Below, piece after piece: positions 12,501 to 43,190 of a DNA stretch of 64,000 bases. The first letter of the stretch is position 1. Each line of letters opens with the position of its first letter. The notes beneath the pieces are model-generated. The model was not told the DNA's origin and searched no databases. It saw only the letters and a program-made list of their open reading frames with translations. This stretch comes from Proteles cristata cristata (Eukaryota; Chordata; Mammalia; Carnivora; Hyaenidae): assembly GCA_017311185.1 (NCBI GenBank), contig JAESUZ010000425.1:868001-932000 (forward strand). Reading direction: 5' to 3'. The position numbers were made by a program, and so were the translations under genes.

Positions 12501-15500
12501 AAGAACCTGGGTGGGGGGAGGTGAGGGGAGCTGCAGGGAGGGAACCATGACAATTGTCACATGAGGTATCATGGGGACCTGGCCCAGGGTGGTGGCAGGG
12601 GAGGTGGTAAGCAGTGGTCAGGCTTGAGAGTGGACAGGGAAGAAGCCGGGGACGCGGCTGAGGCAGGAGGAAGGGTTGTGGTGAGGGGGCAGGTGGGGCT
12701 GGGTGGGCAGGGCTCCAGGGCCCCGGCGGCCAGTCCAGCCCCTTGTACGTCCGGCACAGGCTCCCCATTCCGGGATGAGATCACCCTGGCCATCCTGCAG
12801 CTTCAGGAGAACAACCGGCTGGAGATCCTGAAGCGCAAGTGGTGGGAGGGGGGCCGGTGCCCCAAGGAGGAGGATCATCGAGCTAAAGGTCAGCGCCCCA
12901 CACCCCGCACCCTTCCCGAAGCCCCCTAAAGCCCCCGTGCCCATGCAGCCCCCCACCCTGTGACTTCCCTCTTGACCCGCAGGTCTGGGCATGGAGAACA
13001 TTGGTGGCATTTTTGTCGTGCTCATCTGTGGCCTCATCATTGCCGTCTTTGTGGCGGTCATGGAATTCATATGGTCCACGCGGAGGTCGGCAGAGTCCGA
13101 AGAGGTGAGGAGGCTGCCGAGGGGTGTGGGGGAGAAGGGGGGTCCCAGGGGCGGAGGGGCATGGAGACTGGGGCATTGGTAGCCTTCTGAAGGGGATCTA
13201 GGAGCAGTGAGGGGCCGGGAGCAGGGCATGGAAAGGACCCGAGAGTCCCCAGGGGCAGAGGGGGTCCACGAGGTGAGTACAGACAGAAGGGAGAGGGAAG
13301 CTGGGCACGAGGAAAGCCAAAGGAGAGAAAGTGGGCATGAGCAGAGGTGAGGATGCAGGGGAAGGGAGGGGCAGAGGGGAGGAGGGGGAGGGGCAGGGGG
13401 CAAAGCAAGAAGAAATGAGAAGCGACAAAAAGGCAGTGGGTGCGGCTGGAAGATAGGGGGCTGGCTGGCTGGTCCCAGCTCCATGGCGCCTGGTGCTGCC
13501 CAGTAACATCCTCCATTTCCGCTTATGTCTCTTCACCCCCTGACCACCTCTCCAGCCCCCGGCCCCCTCCCTCTCCTCCCCCTGGCTGTTGACCTTACTT
13601 CCACTTCCCTGAGAAAAGCGGAGGAGTCAGAGGAGAGCATGCAGACCTCTCCACATTTAGGCACCTGTCTTTCTCCACTCGCCCTGTTGGTTACCCCGAG
13701 GGAACATCCATAATTCCAGCTAAGCCACCCTCCCCTGGGCCCCCATCTCCTCTCTCGCCCTGCCAAGGACATCCCTCAGCGGTTCTTTGCACCCTCCTCC
13801 CATCATCAGTTTCCTCCTCTCTGTTGGATCAAGGCTGTCGGTATACAGACATGCGATCATCTCTCCCATCTTCCAGAAATTTCTCTTGACCCCGCTTCCC
13901 TTCCTGGGGTCAAGGGACCCCTTCCTTCACTTTCCTCCTTCCTCTGTGGCCAGTCCTTTATTGAGGGGTTCTAGGGCTTCCTCCTGGACTCTTCTCTGTC
14001 TTTCTCCACCCCCTTGGTGATCTCATCCAGCCAGATGGTTTGTAAGACCACCGCTATACTGATGAGCTGTTTTAGTTGTCTATTACCATGTAACATCCTA
14101 AGATTTAGCAGCTCAAAGCAGCAAACTTATATCAGTTTACAGTTTCTGTGGGTCAGGAATCTGAGAGCAGCTTAGCTGAGTGGTTCTGGCTGCCAGGGTC
14201 TCTGGTGAGGTCATGATCATGATGTTGGCTGAAGGCTTGCCTGGGGCCAAGGGTCATACTGTCCAAGTATGGCATACGTGTCCAAGGTGGCATATTGTCT
14301 CTGAATATACTTGCAGGATTTTGACTTATGGAGGTGACTGAGTGATGACACGGAGAGGCCAAGGCCCCCAAAAGATTTTGATGACTTACATTTCCCAGGA
14401 AGGGGTCATGCCACACCGTAGGGCCACAGGGGAAGCACCAGGTTTGCAGCAAGGAGCCGGAGCTGAAAGCCTAGGCCACAGACGTCATTGGGGTTTGAGC
14501 AGGCAAAACAGATTAGAATGGGTTAGTGTGAATAATGTCAGTGGGCTCTGGGCCGGAGGGGTGGTCTGTAGCTGTGTGTACCTGGTCCTGGGTGATTTAT
14601 GGCAGCTTGGTGTGAGAGTCATCTCAAGCTGGCAGTGGGGGGCCGGGGAGGTATAAACTGGGATTGGTTGGTTTGCATATGAAATGGGGGCTCCCAGCCC
14701 TCTGCTATCCCTGAGAATCTAGCTGTGGGAGGGCCGGGTCTCTCCCTGACCAGCAAGGTTTCCTATATGTCAGAACATCCTAAGATAGAATAAAGAACAT
14801 GATGAACACGCACACTCAATGGCAGTTGACAGGAGGCCTCAGTCCCTCCCACGGGGACCTCTCCGTAGGGCTCGTTGGGTGTCCTCACGCCGTGGCAGCT
14901 GGGCTGGCTTGCCCGAGAGCAAGTGATACGAGGGCGAACCCAGCAGAAGCCACAGCCGTATTCTGTGGGTCACATAGCAGCCCTGATACAAAGGCAGAGG
15001 GGACTACACAGGGTGGGGACACTGGAGTGCAGGACTCTGGGGGCCGCCTGCCATCACCCCCAGTGAGCATCCCTCACAGGGACTTCTCCCTGGACCCGGG
15101 CTCTATAAACGCCCATCTCCCGGTGGATGTCTGACAGGTAGCCCACGTAACATCACATGGCCAAGGCAGAGCTCCTGCCCACGCACCAGACAGTGTGTCA
15201 TTCTGCCTGCTCAGACCAAGACGTGATTACCCTTCGCTCTCCCCTCTCTCTCGTGCCCTCCCTTGGATCTCTCAGCCACTCCTCTTGGCTCCACCTTCAA
15301 AATACACCCAGAATCCAGCCCCTTCTCAGCTCCTTGGTCACTGCCACGCAGCTTGCCCTTGGCCTCCTCTGTCTGTTCTCAGCACAGCCCCAGGGAGAGC
15401 CTGTGTACAGCTGCCCTCTACTTAAAGCTCCCCAGTGCCTCCCACCTGACTCAGAATAAAAGCCAGACCCTCCCAGTGGCCTAGGGGCCCCATTGCTCTT

Positions 15501-16632
15501 CGACCTCCTCTTCTCGTTCTCTCCCCTGCAAACCTCACTCCAGCACCCCTGCCCTGTTTGTGGTTCCTCCCACAAACCCCGCGGTGCCCTCGCACTGCCC
15601 TGCCTTGCAGTCTTACTGAAGATCTTTGCGATGTGTCTTCCCTAACCTACTACAGATCAGTATCGCTCCCCCACCTCTCTTGCCAGTTTTATCGCTCTCC
15701 CCAGCACTCATCGTAACATAACCCCCCTGCATTTACGTTTTAGTCAGTTTCGTCTCTGCACGCTGGAACGCAGCCTCCATGAGGGCAGGGACCCCGGCTT
15801 TGTTCCGTGCGCACAGCAGGCGCTCAGTAACTAGGTCTTGCCATAGTTGGTAGCCTGAGTTACAGGCAGAAGATGGAAGACAAGCAGGAGGGAGTCAGAG
15901 ACTTTGGAAAGATAAGAAAGGGAAAGAGAGGAGCCTAGATAGGAGGTGAGGGCAGGCCCTGGGAGGAAACCCCCAGGACCGAAGCGGAGAGAGAGGCGGA
16001 GAGACAGGAATCGAGAGACAGAGAGGGGAGACAGGCAGAGCATGAGAAAAGGTGAGGGAGAGAGGAGGGGAGCAGTGGAGCCCGGGGACGCGGTGGGCGG
16101 GCGGGGGGAGGGGGGGGAGGCAGAAGGGAAGCAGGACGTAGAAGCCAGGCGAGGGGGCGGCGACGGACAGTGACCACCGCGCCCCGCCCTGCGCCGCCCA
16201 CAGGTGTCGGTGTGCCAGGAGATGCTGCAGGAGCTGCGGCACGCGGTGTCCTGCCGCAAGACGTCGCGTTCCCGCCGGCGCCGGCGCCCGGGCGGCGCGA
16301 GCCGGGCCCTGCTGTCGCTGCGCGCGGTCCGCGAGATGCGCCTCAGCAACGGCAAGCTCTACTCGGCCGGCGCGGGCGGGGATGCGGGCGGCGCGCACGG
16401 AGGCCCCCAGCGCCTCCTGGACGACCCCGGGCCGCCCGGCGGGGCCCGGCCCCCCGCCCCCACGCCCTGCACCCACGTGCGCGTCTGCCAGGAGTGTCGG
16501 CGCATCCAGGCCCTTCGGGCGTCCGGGGCCGGCGCGCCCCCGCGTGGCCTAGGCGCCCCCGCCGAAGCCACCAGCCCGCCCCGGCCGCGGCCCGGCCCCG
16601 CAGGCCCCCGCGAGCTGGCCGAACACGAGTGA
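9374..16632 (+). CDS. GRIK5: GRIK5, kainate receptor subunit GluK5 (KA2), C-terminal part, five exons
   Basis: Joins 9374-9539, 10749-10974, 12760-12888, 12983-13104 and 16204-16632; all introns are GT-AG and phases match. These exons give about 356 residues, the C-terminal third of a protein usually near 980 aa; the earlier exons lie upstream of the window. In order: the end of M3 with the iGluR hallmark SYTANLAAF; lobe S2 of the glutamate-binding domain, with GSTMTFF and the LLESTMNEY ligand-contact region; an N-linked site NLT; M4 ([20 protein letters not shown]); then a long Arg/Pro-rich cytoplasmic tail ending ELAEHE. GluK5 forms heteromeric kainate-gated cation channels with GluK1-3 in neuronal membranes. 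The tail carries RSRRRRR, the known KA2 ER-retention cluster, followed by ALLSL, a likely dileucine endocytic signal. No breaks are seen. The identity is from recognition of the family sequence and is very secure. Confidence 0.97.
9540..10748 (+). other. GRIK5 intron
   Basis: No repeats or sites recognised apart from G-rich runs. It ends in a C/T-rich acceptor. Confidence 0.6.
10749..10974 (+). CDS. GRIK5: GRIK5 exon: S2 ligand-binding lobe
   Basis: Begins [14 protein letters not shown] and ends at the first base of a Gly codon (GMPLG), phase 1. The acceptor is ctgcccag and the donor gtatgg. It carries the LLESTMNEY ligand-contact segment and the NLT glycosylation site. Confidence 0.96.
11513..11575 (+). 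mobile_element. Fragment of an old dispersed repeat
   Basis: gttagttatctattactgcg then caacaaatgacc resembles the start of the elements at 672 and 14063. Confidence 0.5.
11583..11760 (+). mobile_element. MIR
   Basis: ggctctggagtcacaccgac, cctggattcaaatcccagct and tgaccttaggcaag are the MIR core in order. Confidence 0.8.
11945..12480 (-). mobile_element. L2 fragment
   Basis: attcattcactcagcagact followed by gaagaccccttgaggaggca, the reverse complement of an L2 3' end, much diverged. Confidence 0.5.
12760..12888 (+). CDS. GRIK5: GRIK5 exon: end of S2
   Basis: Translates [14 protein letters not shown] through [11 protein letters not shown] to HRAK. Phase 1 at both ends. The cysteine in GGRCP is the conserved S2 disulfide partner. 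The donor is aaag/gtcagc. Confidence 0.96.
12983..13104 (+). CDS. GRIK5: GRIK5 exon: transmembrane segment M4
   Basis: Begins GLGMENIGG and encodes the 20-residue hydrophobic M4 helix, then [13 protein letters not shown]. It ends on a codon boundary before gtgagg. Confidence 0.96.
13105..14062 (+). other. GRIK5 last intron, 5' part
   Basis: Purine-rich (13120-13450) then pyrimidine-rich (13520-14000) sequence; no exon or named repeat. Confidence 0.5.
14063..15060 (+). mobile_element. Old dispersed repeat, split
   Basis: Reads gttgtctattaccatgtaac, gtttctgtgggtcaggaatc, then after a break at about 14330-14820, gacaggaggcctcagtccct and gagagcaagtgatacgag. The two halves look like one element with later DNA between them. 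Family not named. Confidence 0.5.
15390..15835 (+). mobile_element. L2 3' end
   Basis: Ends with the typical cagcctccatgagggcaggg then cacagcaggcgctcagtaac; upstream has ccccagtgcctcccacctga. Confidence 0.75.
16204..16632 (+). CDS. GRIK5: GRIK5 last exon: cytoplasmic tail and stop
   Basis: A 429-nt GC-rich exon starting [15 protein letters not shown] and ending AEHE with TGA at 16630-16632. It contains RSRRRRR (ER retention), [11 protein letters not shown] and the cysteine-containing CQECRRIQ. The high GC and Pro/Ala/Gly content leaves the other frames open by chance. Confidence 0.96.
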   Translation: MSVCQEMLQELRHAVSCRKTSRSRRRRRPGGASRALLSLRAVREMRLSNGKLYSAGAGGDAGGAHGGPQRLLDDPGPPGGARPPAPTPCTHVRVCQECRRIQALRASGAGAPPRGLGAPAEATSPPRPRPGPAGPRELAEHE

Positions 16633-17102
16633 CCACAGGCGGAGCCGGGCTGGCGGCCGGACTGACCGCAGGGACGGGGCCCGCTCCAGGCCCGGGCCGC
16701 CCCCGCTTCCCCAGCAGGCGAGGGACGGGACGTGTGCCCCGGTGCTCCGGGCGCCGCGATTTTGCCTTCGGCTCACGGTGTTGTCCGAGGCCTGGCTCCG
16801 GAGCCTTCCTGCGCCCCCTAGTGGACTCGCCAGAGGGTGCCACGGACCCCGCACTCCGCCCCCCCCAACTGCGGACAGGAGGAGCGCAGGAATCGAGGAC
16901 TCCAGGGGCCGGGGACTGCGGGGCCGTTCCGGAAGCGGAAAGCAGTCCACGAGGAGAGCCCCATCCTGGGACTGCTCGGGCTCCCCAAGACTTGACACAG
17001 CCCTCCCCACTTCTGGAGGAGGGGAGGGCCTCTGGGCAGATGGGTGTCCCCTGGCGCCCCTCAACTCTTCTCTTTCTCTCTTTTTTTTGGGGAGAAACCT
17101 CG

Positions 17103-17180
17103 GAATTTCTATGAGACACCCCCCCAGGGAGGAGGTCAGTTGAATTTCTATGAGACACCCCCCCAGGGAGGAGGTCAGTT
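17103..17180 (+). repeat. 39-bp perfect tandem duplication in GRIK5 3' UTR
   Basis: Two adjacent identical 39-bp units beginning gaatttctatgagacacc and ending ggaggtcagtt. The absence of differences suggests a recent duplication or an assembly artefact. Confidence 0.95.
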
Positions 17181-17222
17181 GGGCCCCCGTCCCTCCCCCT
17201 GCCACACCCCAGTCCCCGTTGG

Positions 17223-17228
17223 AATAAA
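17223..17228 (+). terminator. GRIK5: GRIK5 polyadenylation signal AATAAA
   Basis: Canonical AATAAA about 590 bp after the stop codon, the first such signal downstream. Confidence 0.85.
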
Positions 17229-17249
17229 AAAAAGAACAAAACCCCAAAA

Positions 17250-19400
17250 ACTGGGGATACCTGGGTCTCATTTCCTGGGGTATGAGGGCATTAAAGGCTT
17301 GGGCTCCCCAGGGATTCTGCTGAGAACCACACACTGATGGTCACTCCTGGACTCTCTCCACCCTTGGGCCCTGCCTTCAGCCAGCAGGTCAGCCCAGGTC
17401 CTGGCAGCTGGCCCCTCTCCACTGACCTTCTCTCAGGACAGAAGGAGGCTGCGACAGAGACCCTGAGACAGATGGAGAGAGATGCAGGAATCTGGGGAGG
17501 CGGAGACACCAGGGAACGGAGACACAGAAAGACAGAAACCAGATGGGGTGGGGGGAGGGGAGGGTGAGTGAACTGCTCAGTGTGACCGTGCCTGGGGTGG
17601 CCACGCAATGGCAAGTGTGTGCTTGGACCGGGGTGATTTGGTGACTTTTTAATTGTGTGCCTGTGTGTGTACGCACCTCCGTGAGGCCGTCTTCACCTGT
17701 CTGTGACTGTGACCCTGTGTTTCTGCTTAAAAACCTCCCCAGCCCCCAGGAGAAGAAGTGAGAAATCCCAGTAGAGTGGGGGTGGCTGAAGGGCTGGTTG
17801 AGCAGGGAGAGGGGTGGGTCTGCTTTCTGTCTCCGCCTTCCCCCGCCCCCGCTGGAGGTTTCCACTGGAAACTGCAGCTGAGAAAGGACGAGTGAAGGTC
17901 ACACAGCGAGAGCCGTAACGAGGCCGAGTAGACGGGGGAGAGATGGGGAGGTGGGGTGGGGGAGAGATGGGGCAGGGGTGGGGCAGAGGGAGAGCTGGGG
18001 AGAGACAAGGAGGGGGACAGAGAGGGAGGAGGAGAGAGTTGGGGCAAAGAGGGGGAGAGACAGAGACAGACCGTGGTGAGGTGAGGTAGAACGGAGAAGG
18101 GGACACGAGGGATGAGGCAGACGGGGAGACAGATGAAGCAGGAAAGTTAAGAGACCCTGGGGAACTGAGGCTGAGAGGAGAGATTGGGGTGGGGCAGAGA
18201 CAGGCTGGACATTAGAAGCTAAGACAACTAGTTGGACAGGAGGGGCCGGAGCGGTGAGGAAAGCCAGACGGAGTGGGACAGAGCGGGGGAGCGCAGAGGC
18301 TGGCTGCCGGGAGCCGGGAGCTGTCCGTTCAGCACCGGCCTGGCGCGACGAGCGCACTGCCCTGTCTGCCTTGCAGGACCTGCCTGCCTTCGGGGTCCTT
18401 GCGCAGGCCACACCCGGGAGACCCCGCCTGACACACAGGACCCCCAGTCTCCACCTGGACCCTTCTGCGCCTCTGGCACTTGTGTGTGTGCCTCTCAGGG
18501 ACAAGTGTGGGGGCGAGCTGGTGTCTCAGGGTCTCTGTTGGTCCTCACATCAACTGCACCGACTTGAATCAATGTCTCTGCCCTTGGGCCGAACTCTGTC
18601 TGTTGAGGCGACTAGAATATGATTTCAGACATTTCTGGTCTCTCCATCTCTCGATCCCAATACCATGCTGCTGATCTCTGAGGTCTCTCCCCATTTCCGA
18701 GTACCCCCAATTGTCCCCATTTCTGTTGCAAGTATCTCCCGAGTCTTTATCTCTGACTCTCCCCAGTTTGCCAAATGTGTCTCTGCCTGGCTCTCTATGT
18801 CCCTGTGTCTCTGTCACCTTCACTGAGCAATTCTGTTGCTGTTTCCCTCAATCTGTTTTCTCATCTGCTATCGCTGGCCTCTCTGTCTTTGTCAGTCTGT
18901 CTGTATCAGCCTCTACCTATTTCTGAACTGTGTCCATTTCTTCTTAAGTCTCTTCTTATGTCTCTCTCACTGAGTTTCCCTGTTCCTGTCCATCTCTGTG
19001 ACCTTCCTAAGTCTTCCCTCCTCCCCCCCCAACTTCCGCAGAGCCTCGCGCTGGGAGCACGGTGCACAGTCATCAGTCTCACCAGGCTGGTGCTTGAGGG
19101 AGTACATAAGGGGGGGGGACATAGCCCGTATCTGGGGTGTCATGTGGGGGGGGCAAGGTCCCCCCCAGCACAACTAGAGAACTGGGTAGAGAGAGCCTAG
19201 AATGGCCAGGGATCTCAACACCCTATTAGGCATCTCTGTCCCTGTCCCTGCAGTCCCTTTCCCCATGGTCCAGGCCCATCCCTGCCAGAAACAGGCAAGG
19301 TGTGTGTGGGGGGGGCAGGAAGGAGGGATGATATGTTGACAGGTCCTCCCCCCACCACAGACACCCCCAGGAAGGGGGCAGAATTACAGAGGGGACCTGG
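17250..19400. other. GRIK5-ATP1A3 spacer, first half
   Basis: G-rich and GAGACA-rich tracts (17450-17570, 17930-18200), then the opposite CTCTGT-rich strand bias (18560-19010). No gene recognised. REST-like half-sites at 18320-18336 are discussed as a finding. Confidence 0.5.
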
Positions 19401-19444
19401 GTGCCAACCACCTGGGCTAGAAGATGTGGCTCCCCCCTTCCCCA

Positions 19445-19521
19445 GTCTCCATGGAGACAGGCCAGGTCTGCAGGCCCAGCCTCCTTTGCTGCATATTCGG
19501 CCTCCCTATTACCATGGCAAC
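19445..19521 (+). promoter_or_regulatory. Pair of X-box (RFX-type) palindromes upstream of ATP1A3
   Basis: GTCTCCATGGAGAC (19445-19458, a perfect palindrome) and ATTACCATGGCAAC (19508-19521) both fit the RFX X-box, 63 bp apart start to start. They lie about 2 kb before the ATP1A3 start codon, with an E-box-like ccaaccacctggg nearby at about 19406. Confidence 0.6.
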
Positions 19522-19979
19522 AAGGGACAGCAGGGAGGGATGGGGTTGGGTCAGAGTACAGGATTGGGCCAAGCCTCTGGGTCCTGGGAAAAGCCAAGGA
19601 AGCTGACTCCCTACTCCCCCACCCCCACCCCCCAACCCTTAGTCTCTGGCCCTGTCTCCTTGTCCATGCTTGTGTCTCTCCGGCTTTGAATCTCTGTCTC
19701 TCTGTTTCTATCTTTTTGTGTGTGTCTCACTCTAGCCTTTATTTTAGCCTTTCACACATTTCCCTGACCAGGTCTTTAACCTTCACCACCACCCCTCCAT
19801 ACACACCAGGCTCACTCTGTGCCCTCGCCTGTGTCCCCCACACCTCCACTCCCACTTTCTGAGAAAGCTACAGGGACAGGCTTTCACTTGCTCTCTGCCC
19901 CTTCGACAGTCCCTAGGGAAAGTCTGGAGTGTTCCTCATGGAGCAAAGGGTGGGGGTGAGAGGCTGTGATTCCTTAAGC

Positions 19980-20740
19980 TTCAGTGGGTGGCTGATGGGG
20001 TGTTGTGTGTGTGTACATGTGCACACACATACTGAGATGGGATGTGTGTGGCAGGTGGGTAGGGGCACTGGGTTGTGTTTGCAGGTACAGCAGAGGTGTG
20101 TATATGTGATCGCACTATACTACGTGATGTGTGTAGTGTGGGAAGTGTGTGGGATGGTGCCATATGATCTGCTTCTGTGAGTTATTGTGCTGTGTGTCAG
20201 TGTGTGCGCACCTTTTTGTCTGTTATTCGCCATTAGCAACACTTTGGCAAGTGTGCCCTGTGGGCTTTTCCTCACGGGGTGGGGAGTGTGTGTGCGATTT
20301 TGTGTGTGCTGTTGTGTGACTCGGCAGCAGTGTCCACAACAAAGGCTTATGTGGTGTGTGAAGCTGTGTGAGGCCTGTGCGTGTGAAATGGTGCCGCGTG
20401 TGGATAAGTGTTGGTGTACGGATTTACGGGTTTGTGGTTGTTGGTCTCTGTGTGAAATGGTACGAGGCCAGGTATGGTGGAGGGTGTGATAGGCATGTGT
20501 GTGATGTAGTGTTCTGAGGGTGTGTGTTACATGGCAGTTTATGCCTGTGATTGTGATTCTGTTTTGTGATGGGGGGGGATGTTTTATTTCTACGCGTTGG
20601 GGAATCTCTAGCGTTGTGTGATGGGGTAGTGTTGTATGCATGTGAAGGTACAAGCTGGTATGTTCTGGAATGTGGTTGTGAAACTGTGGTGGTGGTGGTG
20701 TGTGGGTGTGTGTGTGTGCCCTCCCCATCTGGGCTATCTA
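19980..20740 (+). repeat. Degenerate TG-rich tract
   Basis: About 750 bp dominated by tgtgtg with interspersed gcac and gatg, for example gtgtgtgtacatgtgcacac; no fixed period. Confidence 0.7.
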
Positions 20741-21129
20741 GGTGATAGTTGTGTGTATGAGGCTTGGTAGGGTCCTCTGGCTGTGATGTGTCTCCTGTGG
20801 ACCCGTGCAGTTTTGTGTCGGGGGGGCACACGGTGAGGGGCCTCGATATGAGGTCTTCCTTGCTCTTGAGCTCCCTCAAGCTCCCCCTCTTGAACAGCAC
20901 CCCCACAGGGTTTCCAGCCCCCCGCCCCCGCCCCACTGCGGAGTGAAGGCTCTAGGCCCCCTGTCTTATTGTGATGGTTTACGGGGCTTTCCTCCTGCCC
21001 CGTGTGTCCACCTCCCACAGCGCACCCCCTCCCTGGTGGCAACACCCCCACCACGAGGGGATTTTCGGGACTCTCCCTCAGCGCCCCCTCCACAGAAGCG
21101 CCACCCCACGTTGCGGGGGGTCTCCAAGT

Positions 21130-21502
21130 TTCTCGTTGCAGGGTCTCCGGGACCCCCCCTTCCGCAGCGCTCCCCCTCCTCGGCGGTGCCACCACTTTGC
21201 AGAGGCTGGGGGGCGGGGAGGACAGCTGCAGTACCGGGGGCGGGGCCGCGGGCCATCCGTCAGGGCGGCGGCGCCCCTGATTGGCCGGCGCCGGCCCCCC
21301 CGCGGGCGCAGGCATATGAGGAGGCGGAGGCGGCGGCCGCCGCAGACTCTGTGCGGGAGGGCTGCCGGCCGGACGGACGCGCGGACCGAGGCGCGGGCGC
21401 TGCAGAGGCCCCCCCAGCCCGAGCCCGCGCCTGAGCCCGCCCTGAGGCCTCTGCCCCGGCCCCCGCCCCGCCCGCCCGCCCCTCTCCCCCGGAGCCGCCA
21501 AG

Positions 21503-21530
<28 letters not shown>
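21130..21530 (+). promoter_or_regulatory. ATP1A3: ATP1A3 CpG-island promoter
   Basis: A dense CpG stretch before the ATG. A GC box (gggggcggggcc) lies near 21236-21246, an inverted CCAAT box (GATTGGCC) at 21279-21286 and a weak TATA-like catatgag near 21313. The transcription start is probably around 21330-21350; this is inferred from the element order, not observed. Confidence 0.7.
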
Positions 21531-41563
<20,033 letters not shown>

Positions 41564-41844
41564 GCGTGTGTTGTGCTTGCGTTCTGGCTGCGGGGTGCGG
41601 GCGGGCGCTGGCACCTGCTGCCGGGTGATTCGCGGAGCTCCAGGAATTTTGCCTGGCACGGGCTTGGGAGCCACGGAATCTCAGAGTCCTCGAGTCACGG
41701 GGTTTTAGACCCAACCAAGCTTAGAGTGAAGAGCAGCTTGAAATAGCCAGGCAATGGGATTATGGGATCAGGACAGGGGAGAGGAAGGGAGTCTCGGAAG
41801 CCTCTCCTATTGGAGTAGGGTGGGGGAAGGGGGGGAGTGCAGGT

Positions 41845-42060
41845 AACAAGGACCACAACGATGATGGTGATTCGTTGGGTGCCCGCTCTGTACTCTGCCC
41901 TCTCCTAAGCACCCTGTGTGCATCTGCTCATTCAGTCCTCACAAGGCGTGAGGCACAGAGAGGGAAAGTGACTTGCTCAAGGTCACACAGCTGAGAGGTG
42001 ACAGATCTGGGATCTGAGCCTAAGATGTCCAACCTCTAAGCGCTGTGCTACCCTCTCGCT
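41845..42060 (-). mobile_element. MIR
   Basis: ctcattcagtcctcacaagg, agggaaagtgacttgctcaa, ggtcacacagctgagaggtg. Confidence 0.8.
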
Positions 42061-42145
42061 CTTTTCACTGAAGTACACTTTCTGTGAAGTGCTGGAATCT
42101 TAACTCTTAAGGGCACAGCTCAATGATTTTAAAAATTACGTTGCG

Positions 42146-42340
42146 GGGCGCCTGGGTGGCGCAGTCGATTGAGCATCCAACTCTTGATTTTGACTCAGGT
42201 TATGATTCCAGGGTCATGGGATTGAGCCCCATGTGGGGGTCTGTGCCAAGCGTGGAGTCTGCTTAAGATTCTCTACCTACCCCCCGCCGGCCCTCTCTCC
42301 CACTCTCTCTCCCTTTCTAAAATAAAATTTTAAAATAATT
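42146..42340 (+). mobile_element. CAN-SINE, older subtype
   Basis: ggggcgcctgggtggcgcag then ccaactcttgattttgactc; a 'ggagtctgcttaagattctc' middle sets it apart from the 'ctgacagctcagagcctgg' copies. Confidence 0.9.
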
Positions 42341-42571
42341 GCACTGCATAACCACCACGCAGATGGTATGGAACATTTCCATCCATCTAGAAAGTTCCTG
42401 CCCCTTTCCGGTCAGCAGCCCCCACACACACACCTGTTCTTGGACTTTGTATTAATGAAACCTTACAAGCATGTTGTCTAATGTGTTTGCCTTCTTGCTC
42501 TGAACACATTGTAACAGGGTTTTCCAGCTTAGGAGTGGGGGTGCTGATCATGGAACAGCTATATTTAGCTT

Positions 42572-42752
42572 TTTTTTTTTTAATGTTTATTTTTGAGAGA
42601 GACAGAGAGCGAATGGGAGAGGGGCAGAGAGAGAGGGAGACACAGAATCCTGGGCAGGCACCGTGATGTTACTACAAAGCCCGATCTGGGACTCGAACCT
42701 AAGAACTGCGAGATCATGACCTGAGTTGAAAGCAAGAGTCGGACACCCAACA
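42572..42752 (-). mobile_element. CAN-SINE, head truncated
   Basis: tttttaatgtttatttttga to agcaagagtcggacaccc; the terminal ccacccaggcgcccc is missing. Confidence 0.85.
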
Positions 42753-43084
42753 CAGCCCAGAGATGTGAGTCAGAGGAGGGCCTGGGGCCAGATCAGGGCC
42801 TACCTGCGTCCCAGCACAGGTGTCTGGGTGACCCAGATGCTGAGAGCCCACGTGAGTGTGTGCACATGCCCACTGCACCAGCTACACTTTCCTACGTTAG
42901 TGCCTAATGGTCCATAAAAGCGAAAATCGTCTTTGGATTTCTTTAGTTAGCCAAACGGGTACTAACGTGGGTGTTTTGTAAAAGTGAAGTGGCGTATTGT
43001 GAACTTTTGGAAATACTCCTCACTTTATGCCATTTTGGCTTATGAAAGGTTTTATGGGAATGCTCTATTTTGGATAGTAGGGGA

Positions 43085-43190
43085 AACCTGTACTCCCATA
43101 GACAGCTGTGCAGTCTGAGGCCCAGAGAGGGCAGGGACATCCTTGAAGTCACACAGCAGGGATATAGCCCAAGTTTCTGATCGTCTGTGC
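43085..43190 (-). mobile_element. MIR-like fragment
   Basis: gtctgaggcccagagagggc then aagtcacacagcagggatat. Confidence 0.6.

Larger units (their letters stand above)
16633..17245 (+). other. GRIK5: GRIK5 3' UTR
   Basis: Runs from the stop codon to just past the AATAAA signal. It includes a perfect 39-bp tandem duplication (17103-17141 and 17142-17180). The end position is inferred from the signal. Confidence 0.75.

Noticed and set aside
16170..17239. About 300-residue open frames on both strands over the GRIK5 last exon
   Set aside because: Arg/Pro/Gly-rich by-products of the very GC-rich exon; the frame that continues the receptor is the 16204-16632 one.
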